Shown: positions 20,860-29,961 of the stretch, one piece after another
How positions within the stretch are numbered: position 1 is the stretch's first letter
Layout of the letters: the number at the start of each line of letters is the position of its first letter
Origin: Amycolatopsis bartoniae
GTDB lineage: Bacteria > Actinomycetota > Actinomycetes > Mycobacteriales > Pseudonocardiaceae
Length of the DNA: 64,000 bases
Assembly: GCF_014191255.1 (NCBI RefSeq)
Contig: NZ_JACHWH010000001.1
Coordinates: 2,170,001-2,234,000 of the forward strand
Direction: 5' to 3'
The notes under the pieces: generated by a model
What the model saw: only the letters and a program-made list of their open reading frames with translations
Told to the model about the DNA's origin: nothing
Databases searched by the model: none
Translations under genes and position numbers: made by a program

Positions 20860-21584
20860 GGGGTGGTGAGGGTGGTGACGAACTTGTACCGGTCACCCCG
20901 GTAGATGGAACGGACGAACTCGACGGGCTTGCCGTCCGACCCGAACGAGTGCCGCGACAGCAGCAGCACGGGCATCCCGACGTCGGCGCCGAGCAGCTCG
21001 GCCTCGACGGGACCCGCCAGCGACGTCTCGATGGTCTCCTCGGCCCGTTCCATCTGGACGCCGAACTGCTCGCGCAGGACCGCGTACAGCGAGCCACCAC
21101 CGGAGATGTGCTTGCGCAGCCCGCGGAAGCGGGACAGCGGCAGGTGGGTGGTCTCGAGCGCCATCGGCTCGCCGTCGGCCAGCCGTAGCCGCCGCATGCG
21201 CAGGATCTTGGCGCCGCTGCGGATGCCGAGCAGCTTCGACATCTCCGGTTCGGACGGCAGCTCTTCGATCTCGATGAGCTTGGACGACGGCTCACGCCCC
21301 TGAGCCCGCATGTCCTCCGTGTACGACGACAGCTGCAGCCGCTGCGCGAGCTTCGGCTCGGCGGCGAACGTGCCCTTGCCCTGGACCCGGTGCAGGCGGC
21401 CCTCCGCGGTGAGGTCGGCCAGCGCCTGGCGCACGGTGGTGCGGGAGACCCCGAAGTCGGTCGCGAGGGCGCGCTCGGTGGGGATCGGCGAACCGGGCGG
21501 CAGGCTGTCGAGGAGATCGAGCAGGTGCTGTTTCAACGCCCAGTACTTCGGCTCGCGCTGACCGCGCGTGGGTGATTCCAACAT
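20856..21584 (-). CDS. dasR: GntR/HutC regulator, DasR-like
   Basis: The 242-residue protein has a GntR winged helix (about 14-75: PIPTERALATDFGVSRTTVRQALADLTAEGRLHRVQGKGTF) and a UbiC-type effector domain (about 90-240). Length and sequence fit DasR, the GlcNAc-metabolism regulator that responds to glucosamine-6-phosphate and GlcNAc-6-phosphate. ATG 21584 has GAGGGAG 8 bases upstream. A perfect dre core lies in the intergenic region, and the divergent genes encode amino-sugar enzymes. The name is therefore supported by context as well as by sequence. Confidence 0.8.
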   Translation of the reverse strand: MLESPTRGQREPKYWALKQHLLDLLDSLPPGSPIPTERALATDFGVSRTTVRQALADLTAEGRLHRVQGKGTFAAEPKLAQRLQLSSYTEDMRAQGREPSSKLIEIEELPSEPEMSKLLGIRSGAKILRMRRLRLADGEPMALETTHLPLSRFRGLRKHISGGGSLYAVLREQFGVQMERAEETIETSLAGPVEAELLGADVGMPVLLLSRHSFGSDGKPVEFVRSIYRGDRYKFVTTLTTP

Positions 21585-21663
21585 GACCGACTCCCTCTTT
21601 GAACACGCGTCCCGGGCGCGAGAAGAAACTACCCTTTCGCCCCGCACCCGCACCCGGGTTATA

Positions 21664-21677
21664 TTGGTCTAGACCTT
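21664..21677. promoter_or_regulatory. DasR-responsive element (dre)
   Basis: TTGGTCTAGACCTT has the perfect palindromic core GGTCTAGACC (21666-21675) and matches the known dre consensus closely. It lies between the divergent dasR-like and SIS-domain genes and could control both. Confidence 0.85.
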
Positions 21678-21784
21678 AACGTGGTAATGCTGCGAAGATG
21701 CAGCAAAACCTACCGGATTCCGGCCCCGGTTCGCCCTGGCCACGCGGCGGAGACCGCGCGCACAATCGCAGGAGCACGAAAGGG

Positions 21785-22819
21785 ATGACTATGACCAGCC
21801 CCGGACAGCACATGGCAGCAGAGATCGCGGAGCAACCCGCCGTGCTGGCCGGCCTGGTGGCCCGCCGCACGGAGTTCGCCGAGGTGGCACGGGTGGTCGC
21901 CCAGCGGCCGCCGCGGTTCGCGCTGCTGGCCGCACGCGGATCCAGCGATCACGCGGCGCTCTACGCGAAATACCTGATCGAGGTAATGCTCGGGCTTCCC
22001 GCGGGGCTGGTGTCCCCGTCGACCGTGACACTCTACGGCGCGCGTCCCGACCTGCGCGACGTGCTGCTCGTGTCGGTGAGCCAGAGCGGCGGCTCCCCCG
22101 ACCTGCTGGAGTTCACCGACACCGCCCGTAAGCAGGGCGCGCTGACGGTCGCCGTCACCAACACCCCGTCCTCGCCCCTGCACCAGGCCGCCGAGCTGGC
22201 GGTGGACATCGGCGCCGGCACCGAGCAGGCGGTGGCGGCCACCAAGACGTACTCGGCCACGCTGCTGGCGCTGTACCTGCTCGTCGACGCCGCGCGCGGT
22301 GGCGACGGCTCGGCCGCGGCTGGGCTGGGCGAGCTGGCCGAGCAGGCGCTGAAGGCGCCGGTGCAGCGGGCGATCGACCGGTACCGCTTCGTCGACCGCA
22401 TCATCACCACCGGCCGCGGTTACTCGTACGCGACGGCGCTGGAGTCGGCGCTGAAGCTCGCGGAGACCAGCTACCTCGCCGCCCGCGCGTACAGCGGTGC
22501 GGACCTGTTGCACGGCCCGGTCGCGGCGATCGACGGCGACACCGCGGTGCTCGCGATCACCGGCAGGGGCCGCGGCGGTTCGGCGATGCACGACGTGCTG
22601 AAAGCGGTTGCCGAGCGCGGCGCGGACGTGCTGGCGCTGGGTTCCGCGGCCAGCGAGGTGCCCGCCGCGGTGCGGGTCCCGGTGCCGGAGGTGGCCGAGG
22701 AGCTGGCGCCGGTGCTGGAGGTGCTGCCGGTGCAGCGGCTCGCACTGGGCCTGGCGCTGGCCCGCGGTGGCGACCCGGACAGCCCGCGCGGCCTGCTGAA
22801 GGTGACCAAGACGCGATGA
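21785..22819 (+). CDS. SIS-domain amino-sugar phosphate deaminase (NagB-II/AgaS type)
   Basis: The 344-residue protein has two SIS domains resembling the isomerase half of GlmS. It shows FALLAARGSSDHAALYAKY, SVSQSGGSPDLLEF and GTEQAVAATKTYSATLLAL in the first, and TTGRGYSYATALESALKLAETSYLAARAYSGADLLHGP in the second. The glutaminase domain is absent, so a catabolic glucosamine-6-phosphate deaminase of type II is likelier than a synthase. It starts at ATG 21785 or, better placed behind AAAGGG, ATG 21791. It overlaps the kinase gene by 4 bases and follows a dre site. Confidence 0.87.
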   Translation: MTMTSPGQHMAAEIAEQPAVLAGLVARRTEFAEVARVVAQRPPRFALLAARGSSDHAALYAKYLIEVMLGLPAGLVSPSTVTLYGARPDLRDVLLVSVSQSGGSPDLLEFTDTARKQGALTVAVTNTPSSPLHQAAELAVDIGAGTEQAVAATKTYSATLLALYLLVDAARGGDGSAAAGLGELAEQALKAPVQRAIDRYRFVDRIITTGRGYSYATALESALKLAETSYLAARAYSGADLLHGPVAAIDGDTAVLAITGRGRGGSAMHDVLKAVAERGADVLALGSAASEVPAAVRVPVPEVAEELAPVLEVLPVQRLALGLALARGGDPDSPRGLLKVTKTR

Positions 22820-23739
22820 GCTTCGTCCTCGGGGTGGACGCGGGCGGGACGTCCACCCGCGCGGTCGCGGTGGCCGCGGACGGAACGGTCCTGGGCACCG
22901 GCCGCTCCGGCGGCGGGAACCCGAACTCGCATCCCGTCGCGACGGCGGTGGCGCACCTGGCCGAGGCGGTCGGCGAGTGCCTGACGGGGCTGGACGTCCA
23001 GGACGCAAACGCTTGCGTGGTCGGTATGGCCGGTACCAGCAAGCTGACCGACCCCGCGGTGGCGGAGCTGTTCGAGGCGATGTGGCGGCGGTTGGGGCTG
23101 ACCGGCGTGCAGGTGCGCACGGACCCCGAGGTCGCCTTCGCTTCGGCGACTTCCGCCGTCGACGGCACGGTGCTCGTCGCGGGCACGGGCTCGATCGCGG
23201 GCCGTATCCGCAAGCGGCGGCTGGTGTCCACCGTCGGCGGTTACGGCTGGCTGCTCGGCGACGAGGGGTCGGCGTTCTGGCTGGGCCGCGAGGCGGTGCG
23301 CACGACGCTCGAGGCGTTGAGCGGCACCGGTGAGCTGGGCGAACTGGCGCGCGCGGTGCTGGCCGAGGCAGGCGTGGAGGTGACCGATCGCGCCACGGCG
23401 TGGAAGCGGCTGATCACGGTCGCGAACGCCGAGGCGCCCATCCGGCTCGCCCGGTTCGCCCCGTTGGTCAGCGCGGCGCCCGACGCGGGTCCCATCCTCG
23501 ACCGGGCCGCGGACCTGCTCGCGGACATGGCACGGGCGGCGCGGGAGCCGGGCGAGGACACGCCGGTGGTGCTGGTCGGCAGCGTGCTGAACGGCCCCGT
23601 CGGCGAGCGCGTGCGGGCCCGGCTGGCCGATCTGGAGGTCCTGACCAGCGACGACGGCGTGCTGGGCGCCGCGTGGCTCGCCGCCGTCGAGGCGTACGGC
23701 GAGCACGCCGCGCGGCCTACTCGTCCTCGGGTTCCTTGA
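22816..23739 (+). CDS. N-acetylglucosamine kinase, BadF/BadG-type ATPase
   Basis: This 307-residue ASKHA-fold kinase has the phosphate-1 loop VLGVDAGGTSTRAVAV, the catalytic region DPEVAFASA, the phosphate-2 loop VLVAGTGSIAGR, GGYGWLLGDEGSAFWLGREAV and a C-terminal adenosine loop VLVGSVLNG. These fit actinobacterial NagK-like proteins. It would phosphorylate GlcNAc (or glucosamine) for the deaminase encoded just upstream. ATG 22816 overlaps the preceding stop (ATGA). Its 3' end overlaps the convergent DUF3159 gene by about 23 bases. Confidence 0.85.
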   Translation: MSFVLGVDAGGTSTRAVAVAADGTVLGTGRSGGGNPNSHPVATAVAHLAEAVGECLTGLDVQDANACVVGMAGTSKLTDPAVAELFEAMWRRLGLTGVQVRTDPEVAFASATSAVDGTVLVAGTGSIAGRIRKRRLVSTVGGYGWLLGDEGSAFWLGREAVRTTLEALSGTGELGELARAVLAEAGVEVTDRATAWKRLITVANAEAPIRLARFAPLVSAAPDAGPILDRAADLLADMARAAREPGEDTPVVLVGSVLNGPVGERVRARLADLEVLTSDDGVLGAAWLAAVEAYGEHAARPTRPRVP

Positions 23740-24367
23740 GCCGCAGCCCCGGGTGGTCGTCGGGCAGGGTGCGGTAGAGCACCCAGCCGCTGACGGCGAT
23801 GGTCAGCGCCTGCAACGGCCACGTCAGCACCGTGCGGGCCACGCCCAGCGCCACCAGCTGCCCCGCCCACCACAGCGGCAGGTAGACCGCCACGCGCAGC
23901 AGGTACTGGCACGACCACGTCAGGCTCGCCCGCGAGTACGCGCGCAGCAGGTCCGGGTCCCGCCGCCAGCGCGTCTTCTGCCCCAGCAGCAGCCCCACCA
24001 CGACGCCCAGCAGCGGCCACCGCACCACCACGCTCGCCGCCCACAGCAGCGCGCTCGCCATGTTCGACAGCAGCTGGATCAGGAAGAAGTCCTGGGCGCG
24101 GCCGGTGTGCAGCGCGACCAGCGCCGCGATGATCACCGCCGCGAGGCTCACCACCACCGCCCGGGCCTTGTCGCCGCGCACCAGGCGGAACACGCCCACG
24201 ACGACGGCCGTCGCGATCGCGGCCACCGAACCCCACGCGATCGAGTTGCCCGCGATCAGCCAGCCGAGTACGAAGGCCAGCGGCGGCAGGCTCGCGTCCA
24301 CCGCACCCTTGCGCCCACCCAGCACGCTCGCCAGGGACTCCCGCTCACGCGTCGCTTGTGAGGTCAC
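23717..24367 (-). CDS. DUF3159 family membrane protein
   Basis: The 216-residue protein has about five membrane helices and the DUF3159 core (SVLGGRKGAVDASLPPLAFVLGW, WRRDPDLLRAYSRASLTW, LRVAVYLPLWWAGQ). The family is common in Actinobacteria and has no known function. GTG 24367 gives the usual N-terminus TSQATRERESLASVLGG. An upstream in-frame start at 24424 would add an atypical segment. The C-terminal tail is acidic (LKEPEDE). Confidence 0.85.
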   Translation of the reverse strand: MTSQATRERESLASVLGGRKGAVDASLPPLAFVLGWLIAGNSIAWGSVAAIATAVVVGVFRLVRGDKARAVVVSLAAVIIAALVALHTGRAQDFFLIQLLSNMASALLWAASVVVRWPLLGVVVGLLLGQKTRWRRDPDLLRAYSRASLTWSCQYLLRVAVYLPLWWAGQLVALGVARTVLTWPLQALTIAVSGWVLYRTLPDDHPGLRLKEPEDE

Positions 24368-24591
24368 CCTTACATGCTGCCCGATAACTCCTGTTGGTGG
24401 AACATCCCGCGAGATCTTCCCCACACACCGTCTTCACATCCAGTAATAAAGAGGCGTGCATGGCCGACAAGGTAAGAGGATGTGACAGGTGGGAGAACCG
24501 ACGGTGGCGTAGGTCGGGAACAGGGGTGCATCCTCGCGATGTTGCTCTGTGGGGGATTTGCGCGCAGGTGCGGGAGAGAGGGGATCGCAGC

Positions 24592-25398
24592 ATGTACGGC
24601 TACGACAGCTACGTCGCTTTGGGTGACAGTTTCACCGAAGGACTCAACGACAGGCTCCCCGACGGCACCTTCCGCGGCTGGGCCGACCGGCTCGCCGAGA
24701 TCCTCGCCGGTGACCGCCCCGGTTTCCAGTACGCCAACCTCGCGCTGCGCGGCAAGATGCTCGCCGAGATCGTCGAGGAGCAGGTGCCGATCGCGCTCGA
24801 ACTCAAGCCCGACCTGGTGACCTTCTGCGGCGGCGGCAACGATGTCATCGTGCCCGGCACCGACGTGGACGAGATCTGCGCGCAAATCGACTCCGTGGTC
24901 GCGGCGCTACGCGGCGCGGGCATCGAGGTGCTGCTGTTCAACGGTCCCGATCCCAAGGCACTGTCGGTGGTGAGTGTGCTGCGCGGCAAGATCGCCATCT
25001 ACAACACGAACCTGTGGGCGATCGCCGCCAGGTACGGCGCCCGTGTCGTCGACCTGTGGACCATGGACCCGCTGCGCGACCACCGGGCGTGGAGCGACGA
25101 CCGGCTGCACTTCACGGCCGAGGGGCACCGCCGCATCGCGCTGCGGGCCGCGGAACTGCTGGGCGTGTCGGTGGCCGAGGACTGGCGCGAGCCCTGGCCC
25201 GCGCTGGACATCCCGCAGAACTGGATCACCTCCCGCCGGGCGGACGTCGCGTGGACCAAGACGCACCTGCTGCCGTGGATCCGCCGCCAGCTGCGTGGCG
25301 AGTCCATGGGCGACGGCCTGTCCCCGAAGCGCCCGCAGCTCACGCCGTTCGGAATCCAGTCGCTGGCCGTTGAGGAGCAGCACGCCCCCACGCCCTGA
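24592..25398 (+). CDS. SGNH/GDSL-type hydrolase
   Basis: This 268-residue protein is a cytoplasmic-type esterase/lipase of the SGNH fold. Block I is YVALGDSFTEGLNDR (Ser12), block II Gly lies in NLALRGKM, block III is FCGGGNDV and block V is SDDRLHFTAEGHRRIA, supplying Asp and His. No signal peptide is present, and the substrate is unknown. ATG 24592 was chosen because GGGAGAGAGGGG lies upstream; the frame stays open further upstream but with poor coding character. Confidence 0.88.
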   Translation: MYGYDSYVALGDSFTEGLNDRLPDGTFRGWADRLAEILAGDRPGFQYANLALRGKMLAEIVEEQVPIALELKPDLVTFCGGGNDVIVPGTDVDEICAQIDSVVAALRGAGIEVLLFNGPDPKALSVVSVLRGKIAIYNTNLWAIAARYGARVVDLWTMDPLRDHRAWSDDRLHFTAEGHRRIALRAAELLGVSVAEDWREPWPALDIPQNWITSRRADVAWTKTHLLPWIRRQLRGESMGDGLSPKRPQLTPFGIQSLAVEEQHAPTP

Positions 25399-25482
25399 GA
25401 CTGGCTTCACCCACTGCTAGCGCCAGCCCCTCCCCACCACCGCCCTCAACGGAGGCGCGAGCGCCGCTGCTAGTTTCTTGGC

Positions 25483-25962
25483 ATGCCGCTCCCGCACTGG
25501 ACCATGGAGGGCGTGCTCCCGCCAGGGCGGCTCCACGCCGATCTCGCCGACATCTACGAGCGCCTGGTGTTCGACGCGCCGCACCAGAACGAGCGCGAGA
25601 TCCTGTTCAGCGCGCTGAACAGCTACCTGGGGGCGGTGGCCCGCATCATTCCGGCCGGGCGGGCGTGGGTCGGCGGCGCGTTCATCGTCCGCACCGAGCG
25701 CGTGCCGGTCGGGCTGGACGTGGTCCTCATGCCCGACGACTGGGGCAGCCTCAAGCGCATGACCGGCCCGGTCCGCGACTCGCTGTACGGGCTGCTCACG
25801 CTGCGCGGCGTGATCATCGGGCAGCCCGCCATGTACCTCGACCAGGTGCAGCCGGTGGGCGGCCTGCTCGACGGTTTCCTGTGCTTCCCCGGTGACGAGG
25901 AGACGTGGTTCAACACGTGGTCGGTGTCGGGTACCCGCGGCTTCCCCGAGGTGGTCTGGTGA
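25483..25962 (+). CDS. DUF6932-like nucleotidyltransferase-fold protein
   Basis: The 159-residue protein begins PLPHWTMEGVLPPGRLHADL, resembling the DUF6932 opening (xxGLLPPGxY). It has a GG-A-F then G-LDVV pattern (WVGGAFIVRTERVPVGLDVVLMP) where nucleotidyltransferase-fold relatives show GG/GS and a DxD pair. Here the first acidic position appears to be Gly (VGLDVV), so catalysis is doubtful. The last codons overlap the next gene (GTGA, 25959-25962), so the two form a coupled pair. Function is unknown; related nucleotidyltransferases occur in toxin-antitoxin and defence loci. Confidence 0.6.
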   Translation: MPLPHWTMEGVLPPGRLHADLADIYERLVFDAPHQNEREILFSALNSYLGAVARIIPAGRAWVGGAFIVRTERVPVGLDVVLMPDDWGSLKRMTGPVRDSLYGLLTLRGVIIGQPAMYLDQVQPVGGLLDGFLCFPGDEETWFNTWSVSGTRGFPEVVW

Positions 25963-26840
25963 CGGAGTTCCGCAGGATCGCCGACGACATCCCCGGCGGC
26001 ACCTGGCTCGACGACCTCGCCCGCGCGTCGGCGATGGCCGCGCACGCGAAGTTCGAGCGCACATCCCGCTCCCCGCTGCTGCGGGTGTCGATGCTGGGCT
26101 CGACCAACCTCGACGCGTACACGTTCTCCGACATCAGCCGCGCGCTGCAGGACGCCACGGCGAAGGTCGGGCACATCATCCGGAATCCGCAGGCCGAGGT
26201 CACCTACGTCCAGCCGACCGACCGCGACAAGGCGCCGCTCATCCAGCGCGGCCAGGCGGGCAACACGATCTTCTTCGGCTTCCCGGAGCCGGCGCTCGAC
26301 GACGCGCTGATCCACGACGGGATCGAAAGCCTGTCCGAGCGCGCGGTGAAGGAGCTGTGCGACTTCCTGCCCGCGAACGGCTCCGACGACGGCGCACTGG
26401 ACGCCGTGCTGCTGCAACGCGACACGGTGCGCAACGCGGTCAGCGACATCGTCAACGCGGTGGTCAAGAACGTCGGCATCGGCATCCAGCTGACCCCCAC
26501 CTCGGGCGACGACGTGGCCCGCAGCATGACGCTGGACCAGGCGAAGGTGCTGCACAGCAGCCTGCGGGAGTCCCGCGAGGCGGTGGGGTACGAGACGGTC
26601 TCCGGGCGCCTGGACGGCGTCCGCACGCGGCGGCGGATCTTCTACCTGGAGCGCGAGTCCGGCGGGACCATCCAGGGCGCGGTCGCGCCGGACCTGCTGG
26701 GGCAGATCAAGGAGAACCTGGACCGCCCCGTGACCGCGCGGTTGAGGGTGGTCCGGACGACGACGATCGACGGCCGCCGAGGCCGCCCGGTGCACGAACT
26801 GCTGGAGATCACCCCCGAGGTGAACCTCTTCGACCAGTGA
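25959..26840 (+). CDS. Unrecognised protein coupled to the DUF6932-like gene
   Basis: The 293-residue protein starts at GTG 25959, overlapping the stop of the preceding gene. No family is recognised. It is soluble, with a helical N-terminal part (DDLARASAMAAHAKFERTS). Three later parts look regular: MLGSTNLDAYTFSDISRALQDATAKVGHI, a central ERAVKELCDFLPANG, and a C-terminal region with TVSGRLDGVRTRRRIFYLE and VTARLRVVRTTTI that looks like an OB- or beta-barrel-like domain. Coupled translation suggests that the two proteins act together. The pair ends before a structured intergenic element. Confidence 0.65.
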   Translation: MTEFRRIADDIPGGTWLDDLARASAMAAHAKFERTSRSPLLRVSMLGSTNLDAYTFSDISRALQDATAKVGHIIRNPQAEVTYVQPTDRDKAPLIQRGQAGNTIFFGFPEPALDDALIHDGIESLSERAVKELCDFLPANGSDDGALDAVLLQRDTVRNAVSDIVNAVVKNVGIGIQLTPTSGDDVARSMTLDQAKVLHSSLRESREAVGYETVSGRLDGVRTRRRIFYLERESGGTIQGAVAPDLLGQIKENLDRPVTARLRVVRTTTIDGRRGRPVHELLEITPEVNLFDQ

Positions 26841-26885
26841 GGCACTGCTCCTCACCGTCGCACCCGGCACTCCCCACGCACCACC

Positions 26886-27057
26886 CCCCACCCTCGCCCC
26901 CGATCCCAAGCCGCCCTTACGGCCGGCGCGGCGGGTCAAGGGTCGCGCAGCGATCGCGAAGCGACGCCGCAGGCGCCCTTGACGCGTCGTGACGGCCGTT
27001 CACACTAAGAGATCGGGGGCGGGGGTGGGGAACGCAAGGAGGGCGCCCAGCGCCCGG
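26886..27057. repeat. Structured intergenic repeat, copy 2, in a 459-base gene-free stretch
   Basis: The convergent gap 26841-27299 holds no gene. CCCCACCCTCGCCCCCGATC (26886-26905) and GATCGGGGGCGGGGGTGGGG (27011-27030) are inverted, with 19 of 20 positions matching, around 105 bases. The interior has further inverted pieces (GTCAAGGG with CCCTTGAC, and GGCCGGCG with GACGGCC). The block GGGCGGGGGTGG, 10 bases, GAGGGCGCCCAGCGCCCGG (27017-27057) matches 14946-14986 exactly in both blocks and in spacing. A reverse-strand terminator follows at 27082-27126. Confidence 0.7.
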
Positions 27058-27081
27058 CCCACAACCGCCACCACAAAACGA

Positions 27082-27126
27082 AACGGCCCCGTGCCACCAG
27101 TCCCGATCTGGTGGCGCGAGGCCGTT
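27082..27126 (-). terminator. Rho-independent-type terminator of the ectoine operon
   Basis: AACGGCC and GCCACCAG pair with CTGGTGGC and GGCCGTT across a 7-base loop. The reverse-strand transcript then continues into TCGTTTTGTGG, a T-rich tail. It lies about 170 bases beyond the ectD stop. Confidence 0.75.
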
Positions 27127-27299
27127 CCGGGATGAAACATTGTCAGCGGTCGTACAGGACTCACCCGAGCAAGGAGAACCCACACCACCGACGACAACCT
27201 TGGGCCGCTTCGGCGCCAGCCGAGTGCGGTGGCGACACCGTAACAGCCTGCTGTGGAGTCGCTACAACCGACCCACAGGTTCGCGGTGTGAGTTCCGAC

Positions 27300-28202
27300 T
27301 CAGCGGGTGATCGGCGTGAAGTCCCGGCTGCCGATGAACGTCGGCCGGGGCTTGCTCGCCGCGAACGGTTCCACCAGTGCGTTCTCCACGCTGTTGAACA
27401 CCAGGAAGATGTTCGAGCGCGGGAACGGCGTGATGTTGTTACCGGAGCCGTGCATGATGTTGGAGTCGAACCACAGCGCCGAGCCCGCCGGGCCGGTGAA
27501 CTGGTCGATGCCGTACTCCGCCGCCAGCTTCGTGATGTCCTGCTGGCTCGGGACGCCGATCTCCTGCTCCTTGAGCGAGGACTTGTAGTAGTCCTCCGGA
27601 GTTTCCCCCACACACGGCACGAAGGTGCGCTGCGAACCCGGCATGACCATCAGACCGCCGTTGAACGGGTAGTTGTCGGTCAGTGCGATCGAACAGCTCA
27701 CGGCACGCGGCCGGGGCATGCCGTCCTCGGCGTGCCACGTCTCGAAGTCCGAGTGCCAGTAGAACCCGGTCCCCTTGAAACCCGGCATGTAGTTCACCCG
27801 GCTCTGGTGGATGTAGACCTCCGAGCCGAGGATCTGCCGCGCCCGGTCCAGGATCCGCGGGTCACGGATCAGCTCGCTGATGAGCTCGCTGATCCGGTGC
27901 ACCTCGAAGATCGACCGGACCTCGCCGCTCGCCTTCTCGGTGATCACCCGCTCGTCGGCCTTGAGCTCTTCGTCGCCGGACAACCGGACCAGTTCCTGCC
28001 AGTAGGTCTGCACCTCGGCGGGGGACAGCATCCCCTCGACGATGTGGAAACCCTTCGCGTCGTGCGACGCGAGCGTCGCGGCGTCGACCGGGCCGTCCGC
28101 CTCCGTTCCCCAGACCGTCGGATCGGTCCGGTCGAACGGCTGCGCGGTGCCCGTCACCCGCGTCGGGTACAGGTCCTCGACACCGGTGTCCATGGTGGTC
28201 AA
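27300..28202 (-). CDS. ectD: Ectoine hydroxylase EctD
   Basis: This Fe(II)/2-oxoglutarate dioxygenase hydroxylates ectoine to 5-hydroxyectoine. The 300-residue protein contains the signature FYWHSDFETWHAEDGMPRPR, giving iron ligands His150 and Asp152; the third is His251 in SNIMHGSGNN. Arg near the C-terminal strand would bind 2-oxoglutarate. TTG 28202 has GGGAGG 9 bases upstream; ATG 28193 is the alternative. It is the fourth gene of the ect operon, 47 bases after ectC, and is followed by a strong terminator. Confidence 0.96.
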   Translation of the reverse strand: MTTMDTGVEDLYPTRVTGTAQPFDRTDPTVWGTEADGPVDAATLASHDAKGFHIVEGMLSPAEVQTYWQELVRLSGDEELKADERVITEKASGEVRSIFEVHRISELISELIRDPRILDRARQILGSEVYIHQSRVNYMPGFKGTGFYWHSDFETWHAEDGMPRPRAVSCSIALTDNYPFNGGLMVMPGSQRTFVPCVGETPEDYYKSSLKEQEIGVPSQQDITKLAAEYGIDQFTGPAGSALWFDSNIMHGSGNNITPFPRSNIFLVFNSVENALVEPFAASKPRPTFIGSRDFTPITR

Positions 28203-28249
28203 GACGGTTCGCCTCCCTTGGCTTCCCCTTTTGTTCGTGCGGCGGGACG

Positions 28250-28642
28250 TCAGTCGTTCTCGGTGATCAGCGGGTACACGCCGTTCTCGTCGTGCACCTC
28301 ACGGCCGGTGACCGGCGGGTTGAACACGCACACGGTCTTCATGTCGGTCTTCGGCCGGACCTGGTGCTTGTCGTGGTCGTTCAGCACGTAGATGGTGCCC
28401 GGCCGCAGCTGGTGCACCTCCCCGGTCGCCTTGTTCTCGACCTCGCCTTCGCCCTCGAAAACGAACACGGCCTCGATGTGGTTCGCGTACCAGAAGTCGT
28501 TCACGGTACCCGCGTAGAGGGTGGTTTCGTGGACCGAGAACCCGACCCCGTCCTTGGCGAGCAGGATGCGCTTGCTCCGCCAGTTCGGCTCCTTGATGTC
28601 GGCGTCGGTGTCGGTGATCTCGTCGAGGGTGCGGACGATCAA
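28250..28642 (-). CDS. ectC: Ectoine synthase EctC
   Basis: This 130-residue cupin enzyme cyclises N-gamma-acetyl-diaminobutyrate to ectoine. The family motifs are present: [25 protein letters not shown], then [36 protein letters not shown] and [19 protein letters not shown]. The start is TTG 28642, with GGAG 7 bases upstream and the expected N-terminus IVRTLDEI. It is 14 bases from the ectB stop. Confidence 0.97.
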   Translation of the reverse strand: MIVRTLDEITDTDADIKEPNWRSKRILLAKDGVGFSVHETTLYAGTVNDFWYANHIEAVFVFEGEGEVENKATGEVHQLRPGTIYVLNDHDKHQVRPKTDMKTVCVFNPPVTGREVHDENGVYPLITEND

Positions 28643-28656
28643 AACTTTCTCCCGTT

Positions 28657-29910
28657 CTACTTGCCCAGTACAGCCTTGACGGAGGCGTCGATGATCTCGA
28701 GGCCCTCGCCCACCTCGGCGTCGGTCAGCGTGAGCGGCGGCAGCATCTTGGCCACCTCGCCGTCCGGGCCGGAGGTCTCCATCAGCAGGCCGCGCTCGAA
28801 CGCGGCCGCGCACACCTTCCCGGCGGTCTCCCCGTTCTCGAACTCGAGACCGCGGGCCAGGCCACGGCCCTTCGCCGTCAGGTTCGCCTCGGGGTACGCC
28901 TCGACGATGCCCTGCAGCGCCGCCCCGATCCGCTCGCCTTTGGCGCGCGTGGACTTCTCCAGCTCGTCGTCGGCCCAGTAGGTGCGCAGCGCCTCGGCGG
29001 CGGTGACGAACGCGGGGCTGATGCCGCGGAAGGTGCCGTTGTGCTCACCCGGCTCCCACACGTCGAGCTCGGGCTTGATCAGGGTCAGCGCCATCGGGAG
29101 GCCGTAGCCGCCGATGGACTTCGACAGGCACACCATGTCCGGCTTGATGCCGGCGTCCTCGAAGCTGAAGAACGGGCCGGTGCGGCCGCAGCCCATCTGC
29201 ACGTCGTCGACGATGAGCAGGATGTTGTGCCGCTGGCACAGGTCGGACAGGCCACGCAGCCATTCCAGGCTCGCCGCGTTGATCCCGCCCTCGCCCTGCA
29301 CGGTTTCCACGATCACCGCGGCGGGCTCGTTCAGACCACTGCCGGAGTCGTCGAGCAGGCGCTCGAAGTACAGGAAGTCCGGGTAGGCGCCGTCGAAGTA
29401 GTGGTCGTACGGCATGGGCGTGGCGTGCACCAGCGGGATACCGGCGCCGCTGCGCTTCATCGAGTTGCCGGTGACCGACAGCGCGCCCAGCGTCATGCCG
29501 TGGAAGGCGTTGGTGAAGTTGATGACCGACTCCTTGCCGGTCACCTTGCGCGCCAGCTTCAGCGCGGCCTCGACGGCGTTCGCCCCGCCAGGACCGGGGA
29601 AGATCAGCTTGTAGTCCAGCTCGCGCGGCTGGAGGATGTTCTGCTGGAAGGTCTCCAGCAGGTCCCGCTTGGCGACGGTGAACATGTCCAGCGCGTGGGT
29701 CACGCCGTCACGCGCGATGTAGTCCAGCAGCGCCTGCTTGAGGACCGGGTTGTTGTGCCCGTAGTTCAGCGCGCCCGCCCCGGCGAAGAAGTCGAGGTAC
29801 GGGGTGCCGTCCTCGGCGTAGAGGCGGCTGCCGACGGCGCGGTCGAACACGACCGGCCAGCCGCGGCTGTAGCTGCGCACCTCGGACTCGAGTTTTTCGA
29901 AGATACTCAT
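28657..29910 (-). CDS. ectB: Diaminobutyrate-2-oxoglutarate transaminase EctB
   Basis: This 417-residue class III PLP aminotransferase makes L-2,4-diaminobutyrate from aspartate semialdehyde, using glutamate as donor. It begins [27 protein letters not shown]. It carries the cofactor residues in [15 protein letters not shown] and the Schiff-base Lys in [16 protein letters not shown]. The length and the N-terminus are characteristic of EctB rather than other class III enzymes. It is the second gene of the operon. Confidence 0.97.
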   Translation of the reverse strand: MSIFEKLESEVRSYSRGWPVVFDRAVGSRLYAEDGTPYLDFFAGAGALNYGHNNPVLKQALLDYIARDGVTHALDMFTVAKRDLLETFQQNILQPRELDYKLIFPGPGGANAVEAALKLARKVTGKESVINFTNAFHGMTLGALSVTGNSMKRSGAGIPLVHATPMPYDHYFDGAYPDFLYFERLLDDSGSGLNEPAAVIVETVQGEGGINAASLEWLRGLSDLCQRHNILLIVDDVQMGCGRTGPFFSFEDAGIKPDMVCLSKSIGGYGLPMALTLIKPELDVWEPGEHNGTFRGISPAFVTAAEALRTYWADDELEKSTRAKGERIGAALQGIVEAYPEANLTAKGRGLARGLEFENGETAGKVCAAAFERGLLMETSGPDGEVAKMLPPLTLTDAEVGEGLEIIDASVKAVLGK

Positions 29911-29961
29911 GCTTTTCCCACTCCCGGCTGCTGCTGCCTCATTCGATCCCGCATTCCCGCG

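Noticed and set aside
27082-27126. Two-tier stem resembling a tRNA fold
   Set aside because: There is no cloverleaf, T loop or acceptor pairing. The long stem with a T-rich reverse-strand tail fits a terminator of the ect operon.
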